Of a stretch of DNA of 64,000 nt, positions 1 through 9,470 are shown piece by piece. The notes beneath the pieces were generated by a model, which worked only from the letters and a program-made list of their open reading frames with translations, made no database searches and was not told the origin of the DNA. The position numbers and the translations under genes were made by a program. How positions within the stretch are numbered: the stretch's first letter is position 1; each line of letters opens with the position of its first letter. Origin of the DNA: Pengzhenrongella sp031582905 (GTDB taxonomy: Bacteria > Actinomycetota > Actinomycetes > Actinomycetales > Cellulomonadaceae); contig NZ_CP133990.1 of assembly GCF_031582905.1 (NCBI RefSeq), positions 1-64,000 on the forward strand. The letters run 5' to 3'.

Positions 1-64
1 GGTGAGAGTGACAGCCTGATGTGGCCCCACTTGGGGCCGTAGTGATGGCTTGATTTGGCCCCAC
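1..64. repeat. IS21 left terminal repeats
   Basis: Two copies of a TGGCCCCAC-containing motif lie at 1-31 and 43-64. Both are mirrored in inverted orientation at the right end. Multiple terminal repeats of this kind are IstA-binding sites in IS21 elements (family knowledge). Confidence 0.75.
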
Positions 65-122
65 CCCGACCTGCCTGTCCCTACGTTCGTGACGTCGACC
101 AAGACGATCACGAGGGGCGTAG

Positions 123-1716
123 GTGGAAGCGAGATCGAGGGTGGAGATGTTCGAACGTATCCGCAGAGACCATCGAGTTGAAGGGTTGTCGATCCGTGCG
201 TTGGCGGATCGGCACGAGGTGCACCGGCGCACGGTGCGGCAGGCGCTGGCCGACGCGACACCGCCGCCGCGCAAGGTCCCAGTCCGGCAGTCGCCGGTGC
301 TCGGGGCGCACGAGGCGCAGATCCGGGCGTGGCTGGTCGAGGACCTGACCGCGCCGCGTAAGCAGCGCCACACGGCCCGGCGGGTGTGGCAGCGGCTGCG
401 TGATGAGCACGGTGCGCAGCTGGCGGAGTCGACTGTGCGCGGCTTGGTCGGGCAGATCCGGGGAGATCGCGGCGAGCACCCGGGTGGTGCCGATCGCCCA
501 GGAGCACCCGGCCGGGGTCGAGGCGGAGGTGGACTTCGGGGAGTTCATGGCCTGGATCGACGGTGTCTACGTGAAGCTGTGGATGTTCGCGCTGCGGTTG
601 TCGCACTCCGGGCGGGCGGTGCATGTGGCGTACGCGAACCAGGCGCAGGAGTCGTTCCTGGATGGCCACGTGCACGCTTTCGCGGTGCTGGGTGGGGTGC
701 CGACCGGGCAGATCCGGTACGACAACCTGCGCCCGGCGGTGGTGCGGGTGCTGCTGGGCCGGGAGCGGCTGGAGAACGAGCGGTTCATCGCGTTGCGCTC
801 GCACTACGGGTACGACTCGTTCTTCTGCGAGCCCGGCATCGGCGGGGCGCACGAGAAGGGCGGGGTCGAGGGAGAGATCGGCCGGTTCCGCCGCCGGCAC
901 CTGACCCCGGTCCCCCGAGCGGGGAGTCTGGCGGAGTTGAACGCACAGCTCGCCGCCGCCGACCTGCTGGATCAGGACCGGCACATCGCCGCCCGGGTCG
1001 AGACCGTCGGGCAGGCCGCGGCCCGCGAGCAGGTGACGCTGCGGGCGTTGCCGGGCGAGCCGTTCGACGTCGCGACCGCGCTGACGTGCCACGTCGATGC
1101 GAAGGCGCGGATCTGCGTGCGCCAGTCGTACTACTCCGTCCCGGCGCACCTGGCCGGCGCGCGGGTGTCAGTCGCGTTGGGGGCGCGGTCGTTCACCGTC
1201 CGCGACGCCCGACCTGGCCGGCCGGCGGTGGTGGTCGCCGAGCACGTGCGCAGCCTGCACAAGAACACCCAGACCCTGGTGCTGGACCACTACCTGGAGG
1301 TCCTGGCCCGCCGTCCCGGGGCGCTGCCGGCCGCGACTGCCCTGGCCGGTGCACGGGCGGCGGGGTTGTTCACACCGGGCCACGACGAGTTCTGGGCCGC
1401 CGCCCGCCGCGCCCACGGCGACGCCGTCGGCACCCGGGAGCTCATCGGGGTGCTGCTGCTGCACCGCCGGCTGCCGAGCGAAGCGGTCCTGGCCGCGATG
1501 GCCACCGCGGTGAGGCTGGGACGGCTCGAGGCCGACCTCGTCGCGGTCGAGGCCCGCCGACACCTCGAACCCACCCGGCTCGCCCCCGACACCCCCGACA
1601 CCCCCGACACCCCCGACACCCCCGACACTGTCCGGGACGCGGCTGAGCTCCTTCGCCCGGTCCCGACGCTGGGCGGCTACGACAGCCTGCTGGCACCGTT
1701 GGCGGCCACAGCATGA
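123..1716 (+). CDS. istA: IS21 transposase IstA, frame broken near 460
   Basis: This is the IS21 DDE transposase. It has an N-terminal helix-turn-helix (IRALADRHEVHRRTVRQAL, about residues 20-40) and then an rve integrase core containing EAEVDFGE, with downstream acidic residues in the segment around GIGGAHEKGGVEGE. The frame shifts by +1 at a GGGG run (460-463). Removing one G joins ...GLVGQIR to EIAASTRVVPIAQEHPAG, the expected IstA order. It therefore reads as one protein of about 530 residues carrying either a one-base insertion or a sequencing error. GTG at 123 is used as start; ATG at 147 is an alternative. istB overlaps its stop. A five-fold PDT repeat sits near the C-terminus. Confidence 0.85.
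1585..1629 (+). repeat. Five tandem 9-bp units inside istA
   Basis: The unit cccgacacc is repeated five times, the last with one change. It encodes Pro-Asp-Thr repeats in a low-complexity linker near the IstA C-terminus and is prone to slippage. Confidence 0.9.
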
Positions 1717-2534
1717 GCGCCGCCACGAGCGTCCCGGACGCCGACCAGCGGCCGGTCACTGCGCGGTCGGAGCAGGCCGCCGACCTGGCAATCGCGGCCG
1801 GGGCAGCAGCGCTGCACCTGCCCACGATCCGCACCGAAGCGACCCGGATCGCGGCCGCCGCGGTCAAGGAGCGCCTCACCCACAAGGCGTTCCTCGCCGA
1901 GGTCCTCACCGCCGAACTCGACGACCGCGACGCCCGCCGCCGCACCAGACGGATCCACGAGGCGAAGTTCCCCCGCCTGAAACGCCTCGAGGACCTGGAC
2001 CTGCGTCAGCTGCCCGGCCTACCGGCGCCGCTGCTGGCCGCGCTGTCCGCGGGGGCGTGGATCGACCGCGGCGAACCCGTCGTGCTCCTGGGCGACTCGG
2101 GCACCGGCAAGACGCACCTGCTCATCGGCCTGGGCGTCGCGGCCGCCGAAGCCGGCCGCAGGGTCCGCTACGTGACCACCGCCGCACTGGTCAACGAGCT
2201 CGTCGAGGCCGCCGACGCCAAACAGCTGTCCCGCGTCGTGGGCCGCTACGCCCGCCTGGACCTGCTGTGCCTGGACGAGCTCGGCTACGTCCACCTCGAC
2301 CCCCTCGGCGCCGAGCTGCAGTTCCAGATCATCACCGAACGCGAAGAGAAAGCGTCCATCGCCTGCGCGAGCAACGCCCCATTCAGCGAGTGGGGCACCA
2401 CCTTCACCGACCCCCGACTGGCCGCCGCGATCGTCGACCGGCTCACGTTCAACGCCCACATCATCGCCACCGGCACCGACTCCTACCGGCTGCGATCCAG
2501 CCGCGCAGCGCGCGAAGGAGCCGCCCCTGGCTGA
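1713..2534 (+). CDS. istB: IS21 helper ATPase IstB
   Basis: This is a 273-residue DnaA/DnaC-like AAA+ ATPase that assists IstA in target selection. It has Walker A GDSGTGKTH (about residues 127-135) and Walker B LLCLDELGY (about 182-190). Length and motifs are normal for IstB. The start ATG overlaps the istA stop (ATGA), so the two are translationally coupled. The reading frame is intact. Confidence 0.93.
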   Translation: MSAATSVPDADQRPVTARSEQAADLAIAAGAAALHLPTIRTEATRIAAAAVKERLTHKAFLAEVLTAELDDRDARRRTRRIHEAKFPRLKRLEDLDLRQLPGLPAPLLAALSAGAWIDRGEPVVLLGDSGTGKTHLLIGLGVAAAEAGRRVRYVTTAALVNELVEAADAKQLSRVVGRYARLDLLCLDELGYVHLDPLGAELQFQIITEREEKASIACASNAPFSEWGTTFTDPRLAAAIVDRLTFNAHIIATGTDSYRLRSSRAAREGAAPG

Positions 2535-2610
2535 CCCCCACAGCGACGTCCCGCACGCGTCACCCGAAGTGACGCTGCAGGACCGTGGCACACCGCAGAT
2601 GACCGCGGGG

Positions 2611-2664
2611 GTGGGGCCAAATCAGGCCATCACAGTGGGGCCAAATGGGGTTGTCATTCTCATC
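2611..2664. repeat. IS21 right terminal repeats
   Basis: These are inverted copies of the left-end motifs: 2611-2632 pairs with 43-64 and 2634-2664 pairs with 1-31, with a few mismatches. They mark the right boundary of the IS21 element. Confidence 0.75.
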
Positions 2665-2712
2665 CACGGCGAATCGGGTGGTCGACCGCCCGCCAGCGCC
2701 GTCGTACTCCAT

Positions 2713-4107
2713 GGGTCTGTCCGAGTAACGGTGTAAGTGCTGTCCGGCCTGACACGCCGAGCGTGGGCTTGGCGGGAAGGCAGCATGATGACCGAGACGA
2801 TTGATCCTGTGACGACGACGCACACGGTGATGGACGAGGACGCTCAGCGTGAGCTGGCGGTACGGATGGTGGAGCAGGCCCGCGCGGCCGGCATCGACCT
2901 GGTCGGCCCGACTGGTCTGTTGACGGGGCTGACGAAGCAGGTGCTCGAGACGGCTCTGGAGGAGGAGCTGTCCGAGCACCTGGGCTACGACAAACACGAC
3001 CCGGTGGGACGCAACGGGGAGAACTCCCGCAACGGCACCCGCGCCAAGACGGTGCTGACCGAGATCGGTCCGGTGGAGATCGAGGTCCCGCGCGACCGGG
3101 ACGGCACGTTCGAGCCGGTGATCGTCAAGAAGCGGCAGCGCCGGCTGGACGGTGTGGATCAGATCGTGCTGTCCCTGACCGCCCGGGGCCTGACGACCGG
3201 GGAGGTGGCGGCGCACTTCGCCGACGTGTACGGCGCCACGGTCAGCAAGGACACCATCAGCCGGATCACCGAGAAGGTGGTCGGGGAGCTGGCGGAGTGG
3301 CAGAACCGGCCGTTGGACCGGGTGTACCCGGTGATCTTCATCGACGCGATCGTGGTCAAGGTCCGCGACGGGCAGGTCACGAACAAGCCGTTCTACGTGG
3401 TCATCGGCGTCACCACCGCCGGTGAACGCGACATCCTGGGGATCTGGGCCGGTGACGGCGGGGAGGGCGCCAAGTACTGGCTGAGCGTGCTGACCGAGAT
3501 CAAGAACCGCGGCGTTGCCGACGTGTGCATCGTGGTGTGTGACGGCCTGAAGGGGCTGCCGGACGCGCTCACCACCACATGGGAGCTGGCGGCGGTGCAG
3601 ACCTGTGTGATCCACCTGATCCGTAACACCTTCCGGTACTCCGCCCGGCAGGACTGGGATCAGATGGCCAAGGACCTGCGCCCGGTGTACACGGCGGTCA
3701 ACGCCGACCAGGCGCAAGCACGGATGGACGACTTCGCCGAGAAGTGGCAGGGCAAGTACCCGGCCGCGGTCAACTTGTGGCGGTCCGCCTGGAACGAGTT
3801 CATCCCGTTCCTGGACTACGACGTGGAGATCCGCAAGATCATCTGCACGACCAACGCGATCGAGTCCCTCAACGCCCGCTACCGGCGCGCGGTCCGAGCC
3901 CGGGGGCACTTCCCGAACGATGCCGCGGCGCTGAAGTGTCTGTATCTGGTGACCCGGTCCCTGGACCCCACCGGGCGCGGTCGGGCACGCTGGGTCATCC
4001 GATGGAAGGCCGCCCTCAACGCCTTTGCCATCACCTTCGACGGGCGCATCAACCCGTCGATCAACTAGAACGCCGGACGGCACTTACACCGGAAATCTGA
4101 CAGTCCC
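2713..4107 (+). mobile_element. IS256-family insertion sequence
   Basis: A single Mutator-type transposase gene lies between imperfect inverted repeats at about 2713-2748 and 4071-4107. Both share the core CGGTGTAAGTG(C/T)CGTCCGGC-like sequence. The length of about 1.4 kb is normal for the family. The bases immediately outside the repeats show no obvious 8-9 bp duplication. The element lies about 50 bp from the IS21 right end, so the two insertions are adjacent. Confidence 0.88.
2785..4068 (+). CDS. IS256-family (Mutator) transposase
   Basis: This is a 427-residue DDE transposase. Candidate catalytic residues are the Asp in VIFIDAIVVKVRDG, the Asp in CDGLKGLPDAL and the Glu in TTNAIESLNAR, in family order and spacing. 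The N-terminal HLGYDKHDP and NGENSRNGTRAKTV stretch is typical of the family. The first of two ATG codons at 2785 follows a GGAAGG ribosome-binding site. A GTG at 2737 would start inside the terminal repeat and is less likely. The frame is intact, so the transposase may be functional. Confidence 0.95.
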   Translation: MMTETIDPVTTTHTVMDEDAQRELAVRMVEQARAAGIDLVGPTGLLTGLTKQVLETALEEELSEHLGYDKHDPVGRNGENSRNGTRAKTVLTEIGPVEIEVPRDRDGTFEPVIVKKRQRRLDGVDQIVLSLTARGLTTGEVAAHFADVYGATVSKDTISRITEKVVGELAEWQNRPLDRVYPVIFIDAIVVKVRDGQVTNKPFYVVIGVTTAGERDILGIWAGDGGEGAKYWLSVLTEIKNRGVADVCIVVCDGLKGLPDALTTTWELAAVQTCVIHLIRNTFRYSARQDWDQMAKDLRPVYTAVNADQAQARMDDFAEKWQGKYPAAVNLWRSAWNEFIPFLDYDVEIRKIICTTNAIESLNARYRRAVRARGHFPNDAAALKCLYLVTRSLDPTGRGRARWVIRWKAALNAFAITFDGRINPSIN

Positions 4108-4335
4108 ACGCTCGGCACAAGAAGAATTAAGAAAAGACCACCCGATTGGCCGCAGGAAGCCGGATGCGGCACACCCGCTACAACGAAATCCGCGTCCGGC
4201 CGGGCGAGAATGAGCGCTATATCCCATTCGTTCCGCGCGGCGAGTATGGGCGGAGGTGACATCTGGTCGTGCGGTTCTGAGGCAAGTCGCCGGGGCTTGT
4301 TTTGGATCTGGCGGCGAAGGTCACCCGAGCCAGGC
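4108..4335. other. Non-coding strip between IS256 and the Tn7-like module
   Basis: About 230 bp, A+T-richer than its surroundings at its left (for example aagaagaattaagaaaaga near 4119). No gene, RNA or copy of the TnsB-type repeat found beside tnsA was seen. It could be internal transposon DNA or a relic of the IS256 insertion. Confidence 0.5.
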
Positions 4336-4689
4336 TTACTCAAGGCCTTCGTGGTCGGCCTGACGTGTGCCGGGCAGGCAGCGTTGGTAGCGGTGGAGGA
4401 AGGGCAGTGCAGGCAGGTCGGGGAGGTAAGGGCAGGGCTGGTCCGCGGCGAGTTGGGTGTAGAGGGTGGCGGTGTGGTCGGCCCATCGGTCGGCGGTTGG
4501 TGGGTCGAGTGCGCCGGGTTGGCCGGTGCGGCGGGTGAGGACGGTGCGCGCGGCGTCGGCGGGGTCGTGTCCGGGTGGGAGGTGGTCGGGCAGGGTGAGG
4601 ACGGCGTGGGCGACGACGAGGCCCTGGGCGGCGATCTCGAGGGTGGGGCCGTGGGGCGGGGTGGGCTGGTAGCTGAACCCGCCGGCGCT
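4336..4689 (-). pseudogene. In-frame coding extension downstream of the tniQ stop
   Basis: Reading on past the tniQ TGA (4690-4692) in the same frame gives 117 more codons to a TAA at 4336-4338. Third positions are strongly G/C and the composition is protein-like, for example AAQGLVVAHAVLTLPDHL and LPDLPALPFLHRYQRC. No ATG, GTG or TTG start occurs early in this frame, so it is unlikely to be a separate gene as it stands. It is best read as the C-terminal part of a 699-residue TniQ interrupted by a nonsense codon. Readthrough, or a separate gene with a rare start or hidden frameshift, cannot be excluded. Confidence 0.55.
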
Positions 4690-6438
4690 TCAAGGGGGCC
4701 GCCAGGTCAGGGGTTTGCCCAGGCGTAGGGGGCTGGAGCGGTCGAGGATCTGGAACGCGGCGTCGAACTGCTCGGTGTAGGCGGCGTCTGTGTCACCGCG
4801 CTGCTGCGCCCAGTGGGGGTATTGGTCGGCGCTGATGTTGAGGGGCTCGGGGGCGTAGGTGGCGTCGCCGCCGGTGAACAGCTCCCAGAAGCGCCGCCGG
4901 GCGTCGATGCGCGTTGGGCCGGGGTGGGCGGTGGTCAGGGCCTGGTCGAGGAGGTCGAGGTCGTCGGCGAGGACGCGCCGGTTGCGGTAGTCGATCCAGG
5001 GCGGGTTGGCGCGCAGGTGCTCCAGGACGTGGTCGAGCTTGGTCAGGAGTTGTGGCCAGGTGCCGTCGGAGCGCCGGGCTCGGGTGCGGGCGACGATCTT
5101 CGCGTGGAACGCGTGGGGTAGGCCGAGCTCGACGGTAAGTATCGACCAGGGCCGGGTGGTGCCGAGGTGGGCCAGGAGCAGCGCCACCTCGGCGCGTGCG
5201 ATGGGGTCCTCGCCGAGGTCGGGGACGGTGCCGGGCCACAGGACCTGCGGGATCCATGCTGCTGAGGGGATGGGGAGGTCGGGGCGGTGCTCGGGCAGCT
5301 GCAGGTGCCGGCGGGTGGCCGGGGACTGGCCGGCTTGGAGGGGGTACTGAGCGTGGTGGGCGCTGGTGCGGAAGGTGAGCTGGCTGGTGGCGGTCATGGC
5401 GTGACGGTGGTGGTCGAGCTGCAGGGCGCCGAGCAGCGGGTTCTTGGGCGGCGGGGTCAGGGCGGCGGCGATGGTGCCGGGTGCCTTGCGGCTGGTGGGC
5501 AGCAGCAGGCCCTGCAGGTGGTGCCCGGCCCGGTCCGGTGAGGTCGCGTCCAAGACGTCGAGGGTGTCGGCCAGGGCGGTGGCGATCTCGTCCGGTGGTT
5601 CTGCGAGGTCGAGGAACCCTGCACCGCGGGAGTGCAGGGGGCCGGTGGTGAGCTCGACCATGGCGTCGAAGGCGATGCGTCTGGTGGCGGTGATCCCGCA
5701 CACCTCGAACGTCTCGTCGGGCCTGCGGGCGAGGTCGAGCAGGAGTCGTTGGGCACGCGACTGGGCGGGTGTGGCGTGCTGGGTGGGGGCGGTGCGCAGG
5801 TCCTGGCTGCACCAGGGGCGGACCTGGCGGCGAGGCGAGTGCGCGGGGGTCGTGCGGGCGGCGCAGCGCCACGGCTCGATGGGGGCGGCGAGCCATGTCG
5901 GGCTGGCGTAAGGGGCGGCGTCGCAGACGGGGCACCGGTCGAGCAGGAGGACGTCGTGGTCGGGGCACAGGGCGAGCAGGGGGTTGGCCCAGTCCTTGGC
6001 CCAGTAGGGCTCGGTGCCGGCCAGGCACGCCGGGCAGTAGCGGCTCGTGGTGGCTGCCTCCCAGTCGTCGGGCCGCTGGTAGAGGCGGGCGTAGGCGCGC
6101 AGCGCCGTCCCGAGCGGGGTCGGTGCGCGCAGGGTCGCCTGGTCGTCGTCGGACAGGCCCAAGCGGGTTGTGAAGCCGTTGTGGGGGGACAGCGTGCGGG
6201 TGATGGCGGCTCGGGTGGAGGTGATCTGGCGTACGGCGCCGCCCTCGCGCAGGACGTCGCGGGGGCTGATCTGGTAGCGGACGGCAGTGCGCCGCAGCCA
6301 GGAGACCGGGCTCTCGGCGGGGATGGGGGCGACGTGGATCGGCGGGGTGTCGAGGTCGTACCCGCCGGGGATGCCCCGCAGCGAGGCCAACCATGGCGGG
6401 GGCGGGTCAGACGGAGCTGGCGAGGGTCTGCGCGGCAT
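4690..6438 (-). CDS. tniQ: TniQ-family transposon targeting protein (possibly truncated)
   Basis: This is a 582-residue TniQ/TnsD-type protein, which selects the target site in Tn7-like elements. The N-terminal TniQ signature PIPAESPVSWLRRTAVRYQ lies near residues 38-56. A zinc-finger region follows with CPAC, CPDH and CPVC (about residues 135-175). The long C-terminal part probably contacts target DNA. The start overlaps the 3' end of tniB by 32 nt. The stop is TGA, but the same frame stays open for 117 codons beyond it (see 4336-4689), so the functional protein may be longer. Confidence 0.85.
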   Translation of the reverse strand: MPRRPSPAPSDPPPPWLASLRGIPGGYDLDTPPIHVAPIPAESPVSWLRRTAVRYQISPRDVLREGGAVRQITSTRAAITRTLSPHNGFTTRLGLSDDDQATLRAPTPLGTALRAYARLYQRPDDWEAATTSRYCPACLAGTEPYWAKDWANPLLALCPDHDVLLLDRCPVCDAAPYASPTWLAAPIEPWRCAARTTPAHSPRRQVRPWCSQDLRTAPTQHATPAQSRAQRLLLDLARRPDETFEVCGITATRRIAFDAMVELTTGPLHSRGAGFLDLAEPPDEIATALADTLDVLDATSPDRAGHHLQGLLLPTSRKAPGTIAAALTPPPKNPLLGALQLDHHRHAMTATSQLTFRTSAHHAQYPLQAGQSPATRRHLQLPEHRPDLPIPSAAWIPQVLWPGTVPDLGEDPIARAEVALLLAHLGTTRPWSILTVELGLPHAFHAKIVARTRARRSDGTWPQLLTKLDHVLEHLRANPPWIDYRNRRVLADDLDLLDQALTTAHPGPTRIDARRRFWELFTGGDATYAPEPLNISADQYPHWAQQRGDTDAAYTEQFDAAFQILDRSSPLRLGKPLTWRPP

Positions 6439-7482
6439 TGTCGGTCGTGACCTGGGTGATGAGCTCGGTGGTGATGGTCTCGGCGCCGGTGGCGATCGCG
6501 AGGTAGCAGACTCGGTCCAGGAGGTTGGTCAGGGAGCCGATGCACCCTTGGGTGCGCCGGTGGAGCTGGGTGGCGTGGTCGGTGAGCATGCCCGGGCGGG
6601 GCTCGGCGAGCAGGACGTGCTGCTCGAGCGCGGCCAGGAGCGCGGTCCAGGCCCGCGCGCCGGCAGTGGTGTGGATGGCGAACGGGGCGACCTCGCAGCG
6701 GGTGGCGCGCCGTGAGGTCTGGGCGTAGGCGGCATCCTGGCCGAGGAGTCCTTCGTCGAAGAACTTCTTCTCCCGCAGGCGGACCCCGACGTAGATGAAC
6801 GTCACGGGCATCTCGTTGGCCAGGCCCTTGAGGTGGTTGGAGACCTCGTGGCCGTTGCGGTGCTTGAAGTCGATGAAGTGCAGGTCGTCGATGACGATGA
6901 CCTGGGTCTGGCAGGACTGCACGCAGTCCACCGCCAGGGCGCCGAGCTCGCCGCGGGTGGCCCGGGTCGCCGCGGGGTGGCCGTAGAAGCGCAGCAGCTT
7001 GAGGTTCAGGTCTTTGAGGGTGGTACCGGCGTTGAGGGGCACGTAGACCACGGGCAGGCGCTGGTGGCCGTCAGGTGTGCGGTTACCCAGTCGCCGGATG
7101 GTCTTGCGGTGGAAGTCGCGGGCGTAGCGGGTGGCGATGGTCGTCTTGCCCAGTGCGGGCGCGGCGTCGATCACGACCGCGCCGCGCAGCTTGTCGCTGT
7201 CGCGGCGGTTGGAGGCCATGACCTGGTCGATCACGCCGTAGGCGCGGGTGAGCTGGGCGGTCTGCACGGTCGGGGGTTGGCGTTCCACAGGCCCCTGGCG
7301 TCGTTGTAGTCCTCGAGCTCGTACGTGCTCAGCCGGGTCATCTCGGCGCGGTTGAGCTGCTGCAGGGGTGTGCGCGCGGCGGTGTGCACGAACGCGTCCC
7401 ATCCCTGCTTGGTGGCCAGGTTGTACCGGGTCGGTTCGTTGTGGCGAAGCCACACCGCCCACGGGTTGCTCGCCGCGGTCAC
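6407..7482 (-). CDS. tniB: TniB/TnsC-type AAA+ transposition regulator, frame broken near 7274
   Basis: This is the ATPase that links target recognition to the TnsB transposase. The restored protein has 358 residues: an N-terminal part (WAVWLRHNEPTRYNLATK), a P-loop AAPALGKTTI (the first P-loop Gly is Ala) and Walker B VIVIDDLHFID. One C is missing from a C run (GGGGG on the plus strand, 7272-7276). Adding it joins LWNANP to PTVQTAQLTRAYG. The GTG start at 7482 overlaps the tnsB stop. A sequencing error is likely, though a real frameshift would inactivate the gene. Confidence 0.82.
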
Positions 7483-9470
7483 TCGTCGAACACCTCGAAG
7501 GCCGCTTCGTCGGGATGCTCGGCGTAGTAGCGCTCGAACACGTCCACGTCGTCGCTGACCTGCGGCTCGTGACGGCGCCGCTCGAGGTGGGCGAGCAGGT
7601 CGATCACCCCGGCGTGGACGCGGCGTCCGGGGCTGTGGTGGCCGTGGCGAGGTCGTTGGTGGGCCTCGCGGCGAGGCGGCGGGCGATGTTCTGGTCGCGC
7701 CGGCTGGTGACCGCGCCCTTGCTGTACCGCTCCAGCAGGTCTGCCAGCGCCGCCCCGGGGTCGACGTGCCGGTCGTTGTCCACGCTCAGCCGGCGGGTGT
7801 AGTCGGCCGCCTCGGCGCTGAACGGGGCGTCCAGGCCTGCGGCGTGCTCCCAGACCAGGTCGTGCCAGGACCGGGTGTCGGGGTCCTGGAAGAAGACGGT
7901 GCGCACGTCGTCGCGGTCGACCATGATCGGCCACCGGCCCGGGTGGGCGCCCCCGTAGGAGGACTTGGTGCCGCGGTGCAGGTTCAGGCCCGGCCCGTCG
8001 TAGCGGCGCCCGTCGATCTCGACGCCGTAGTGCTGGATGGTGCGCCAGGCGACGTCGAGGAACTCCATGCGCAGGTCCTGGGTCGCCGGCAGCCGCAGGA
8101 CGCCTGCGACGGCCATGCCGCGGGCGAACATCTCTGCCGGGGACAGCTCCGCTTCGGGGAGCCGTGGGTCGCACAACCCCTGGTGGGGGTGTGGTGGTAG
8201 ATCCCGACCCACTCGCGGATGATCGCCTCGAGCTCGGTGACGTAGTAGAACGCGCCCTTCTCCACGTCCTTGCGACGTGAGTAGATGTCCGGGCCCTTGT
8301 AGGCGGGCAGGTGCTCAAGGAGCTGCTGGCGCAAGGTGCGGAAGAACCGCTCGATCGTGGGCTTGTCCGTCGGCTTGTGCGGGGTCGCGGGCTGGAGGTT
8401 GATCCCCAGGCGGTGGCAGACGGCTTTGGTGTGGTTGGCGAGGTAGACCTTGCCGTGGTCGACCACGATCGTGTCGGGCAGCGCCCCGGTCTGTGAGGTG
8501 ATCAGGTTCTGCGGTACGCCGACGTACGGCGCGGGGACCTCGTCGTCGACGGCCGGTCCCCAGTGCTGGGCGGTGACCATCTGGAACAGGACCGCCGCGA
8601 CGTCTTGAGCCGTGGTGGACACCGCGCGCAGGGCCAGGCCGAGGACGCATCGTGAGTACAGGTCCATCGCGACCGTCAGCTCGGTGTTCAGCCACCGGCC
8701 GGTCACCGGTTCCATCGCGAACACGTCCAGCCGGGTGGTGTCCAGCACGACGTACTGACCGGGCCGGTCGGCGCGCAGACGCCCCAGCACGCCCTCGGGT
8801 CGCTCCGCCACCGACCGTCGCTGCTTGGCCGCACCGAAGGTGTATCGGCCCTTATCCAGCTCGCGAACACGACGGTAAGCGACCGCCCGGGAGGGGAGGA
8901 CCCTCTGAGGATGCCGGGTGAGGTAGAGGGCGTTCGCCTTGCTCAGCACCGACTTCATCGTCGGGTTCGACGCGTCTCGATAGCTCCGGAGAACCTCCAA
9001 GCACGCAGCGTCCCACTCCGGGGCGACGGTGGGCCGGCGGGGCTGGATCCGGCGCGTGTCGACCAGTCCGACGAGTCCCTTGTCCGCGTACCGCTGCCCG
9101 CGGCGGTAGGCGGTGCGAAGGAGATCCCAAGCTTGTCTGCCGCGGCTTGGTACCGGTCATTGGCTGGCGTCTCAGTCTCGGAGGGGGCCAGGACGAGTTC
9201 GTCGAACACTCTCGCCTGCTGCTCGATCTCTGCTCGCTGCTTCGGACTCAGGGCGGCGAGAAGGATCGCGTCCAGCTCCGTATCCGCGTCTTCAACGGGA
9301 TGATCGTCGAGCGGCTCGGCGACGCCGACCAACGAGGGGGCGTGAACCACCTTGAAGTGCTCACCGGAGCGAAGTGTCACGCCGGCGCCATCGTGCTCGA
9401 CCACGGTCCATACCGCTCCCTGGTGCCAGAGCCGGGCACCGACGGAGACGTCCAGGGTTTCCACCTTCAT
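7479..9470 (-). CDS. tnsB: TnsB-type DDE transposase, three frame breaks
   Basis: This Mu/Tn7-type integrase-fold transposase has about 664 residues once three one-base gaps are restored: near 9120, at 8185-8189 (GGGGG on plus) and at 7629-7632 (GGGG on plus). Domains in order are an N-terminal segment starting MKVETLDVSV, a helix-turn-helix region (KLGIS...RTAYRRGQRYADKG), the rve catalytic core and a Mu-type beta-barrel C-terminus. The DDE residues are visible in QYVVLDTTRLDVF, DTIVVDHGKVY and KPTIERFFRTL. The start ATG overlaps the tnsA stop and the stop overlaps the tniB start, which supports both ends. The catalytic triad is intact. Confidence 0.85.

Larger units (their letters stand above)
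1..2664 (+). mobile_element. IS21-family insertion sequence (left end at or before base 1)
   Basis: The element holds istA and istB, overlapping by 4 nt, between multiple inverted terminal repeats, which is the standard IS21 layout. The outer repeats (1-31 and 2634-2664) share a TGACA.CC motif followed by TGGCCCCACT. The inner repeats (43-64 and 2611-2632) match over 22 bp with one mismatch. Outer similarity continues to base 1, so the true left end may lie just outside the window. No flanking target duplication could be recognised. Confidence 0.85.

Noticed and set aside
123..1716. Programmed frameshifting in istA
   Set aside because: IS21 transposases are not usually made this way, and the same kind of break occurs in many unrelated genes here.
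4340..4693. 117-codon Arg/Pro-rich minus-strand frame starting TTG just after tniQ
   Set aside because: Its composition (long Arg, Pro, His strings) is that of a shadow frame. The neighbouring register has normal protein composition.
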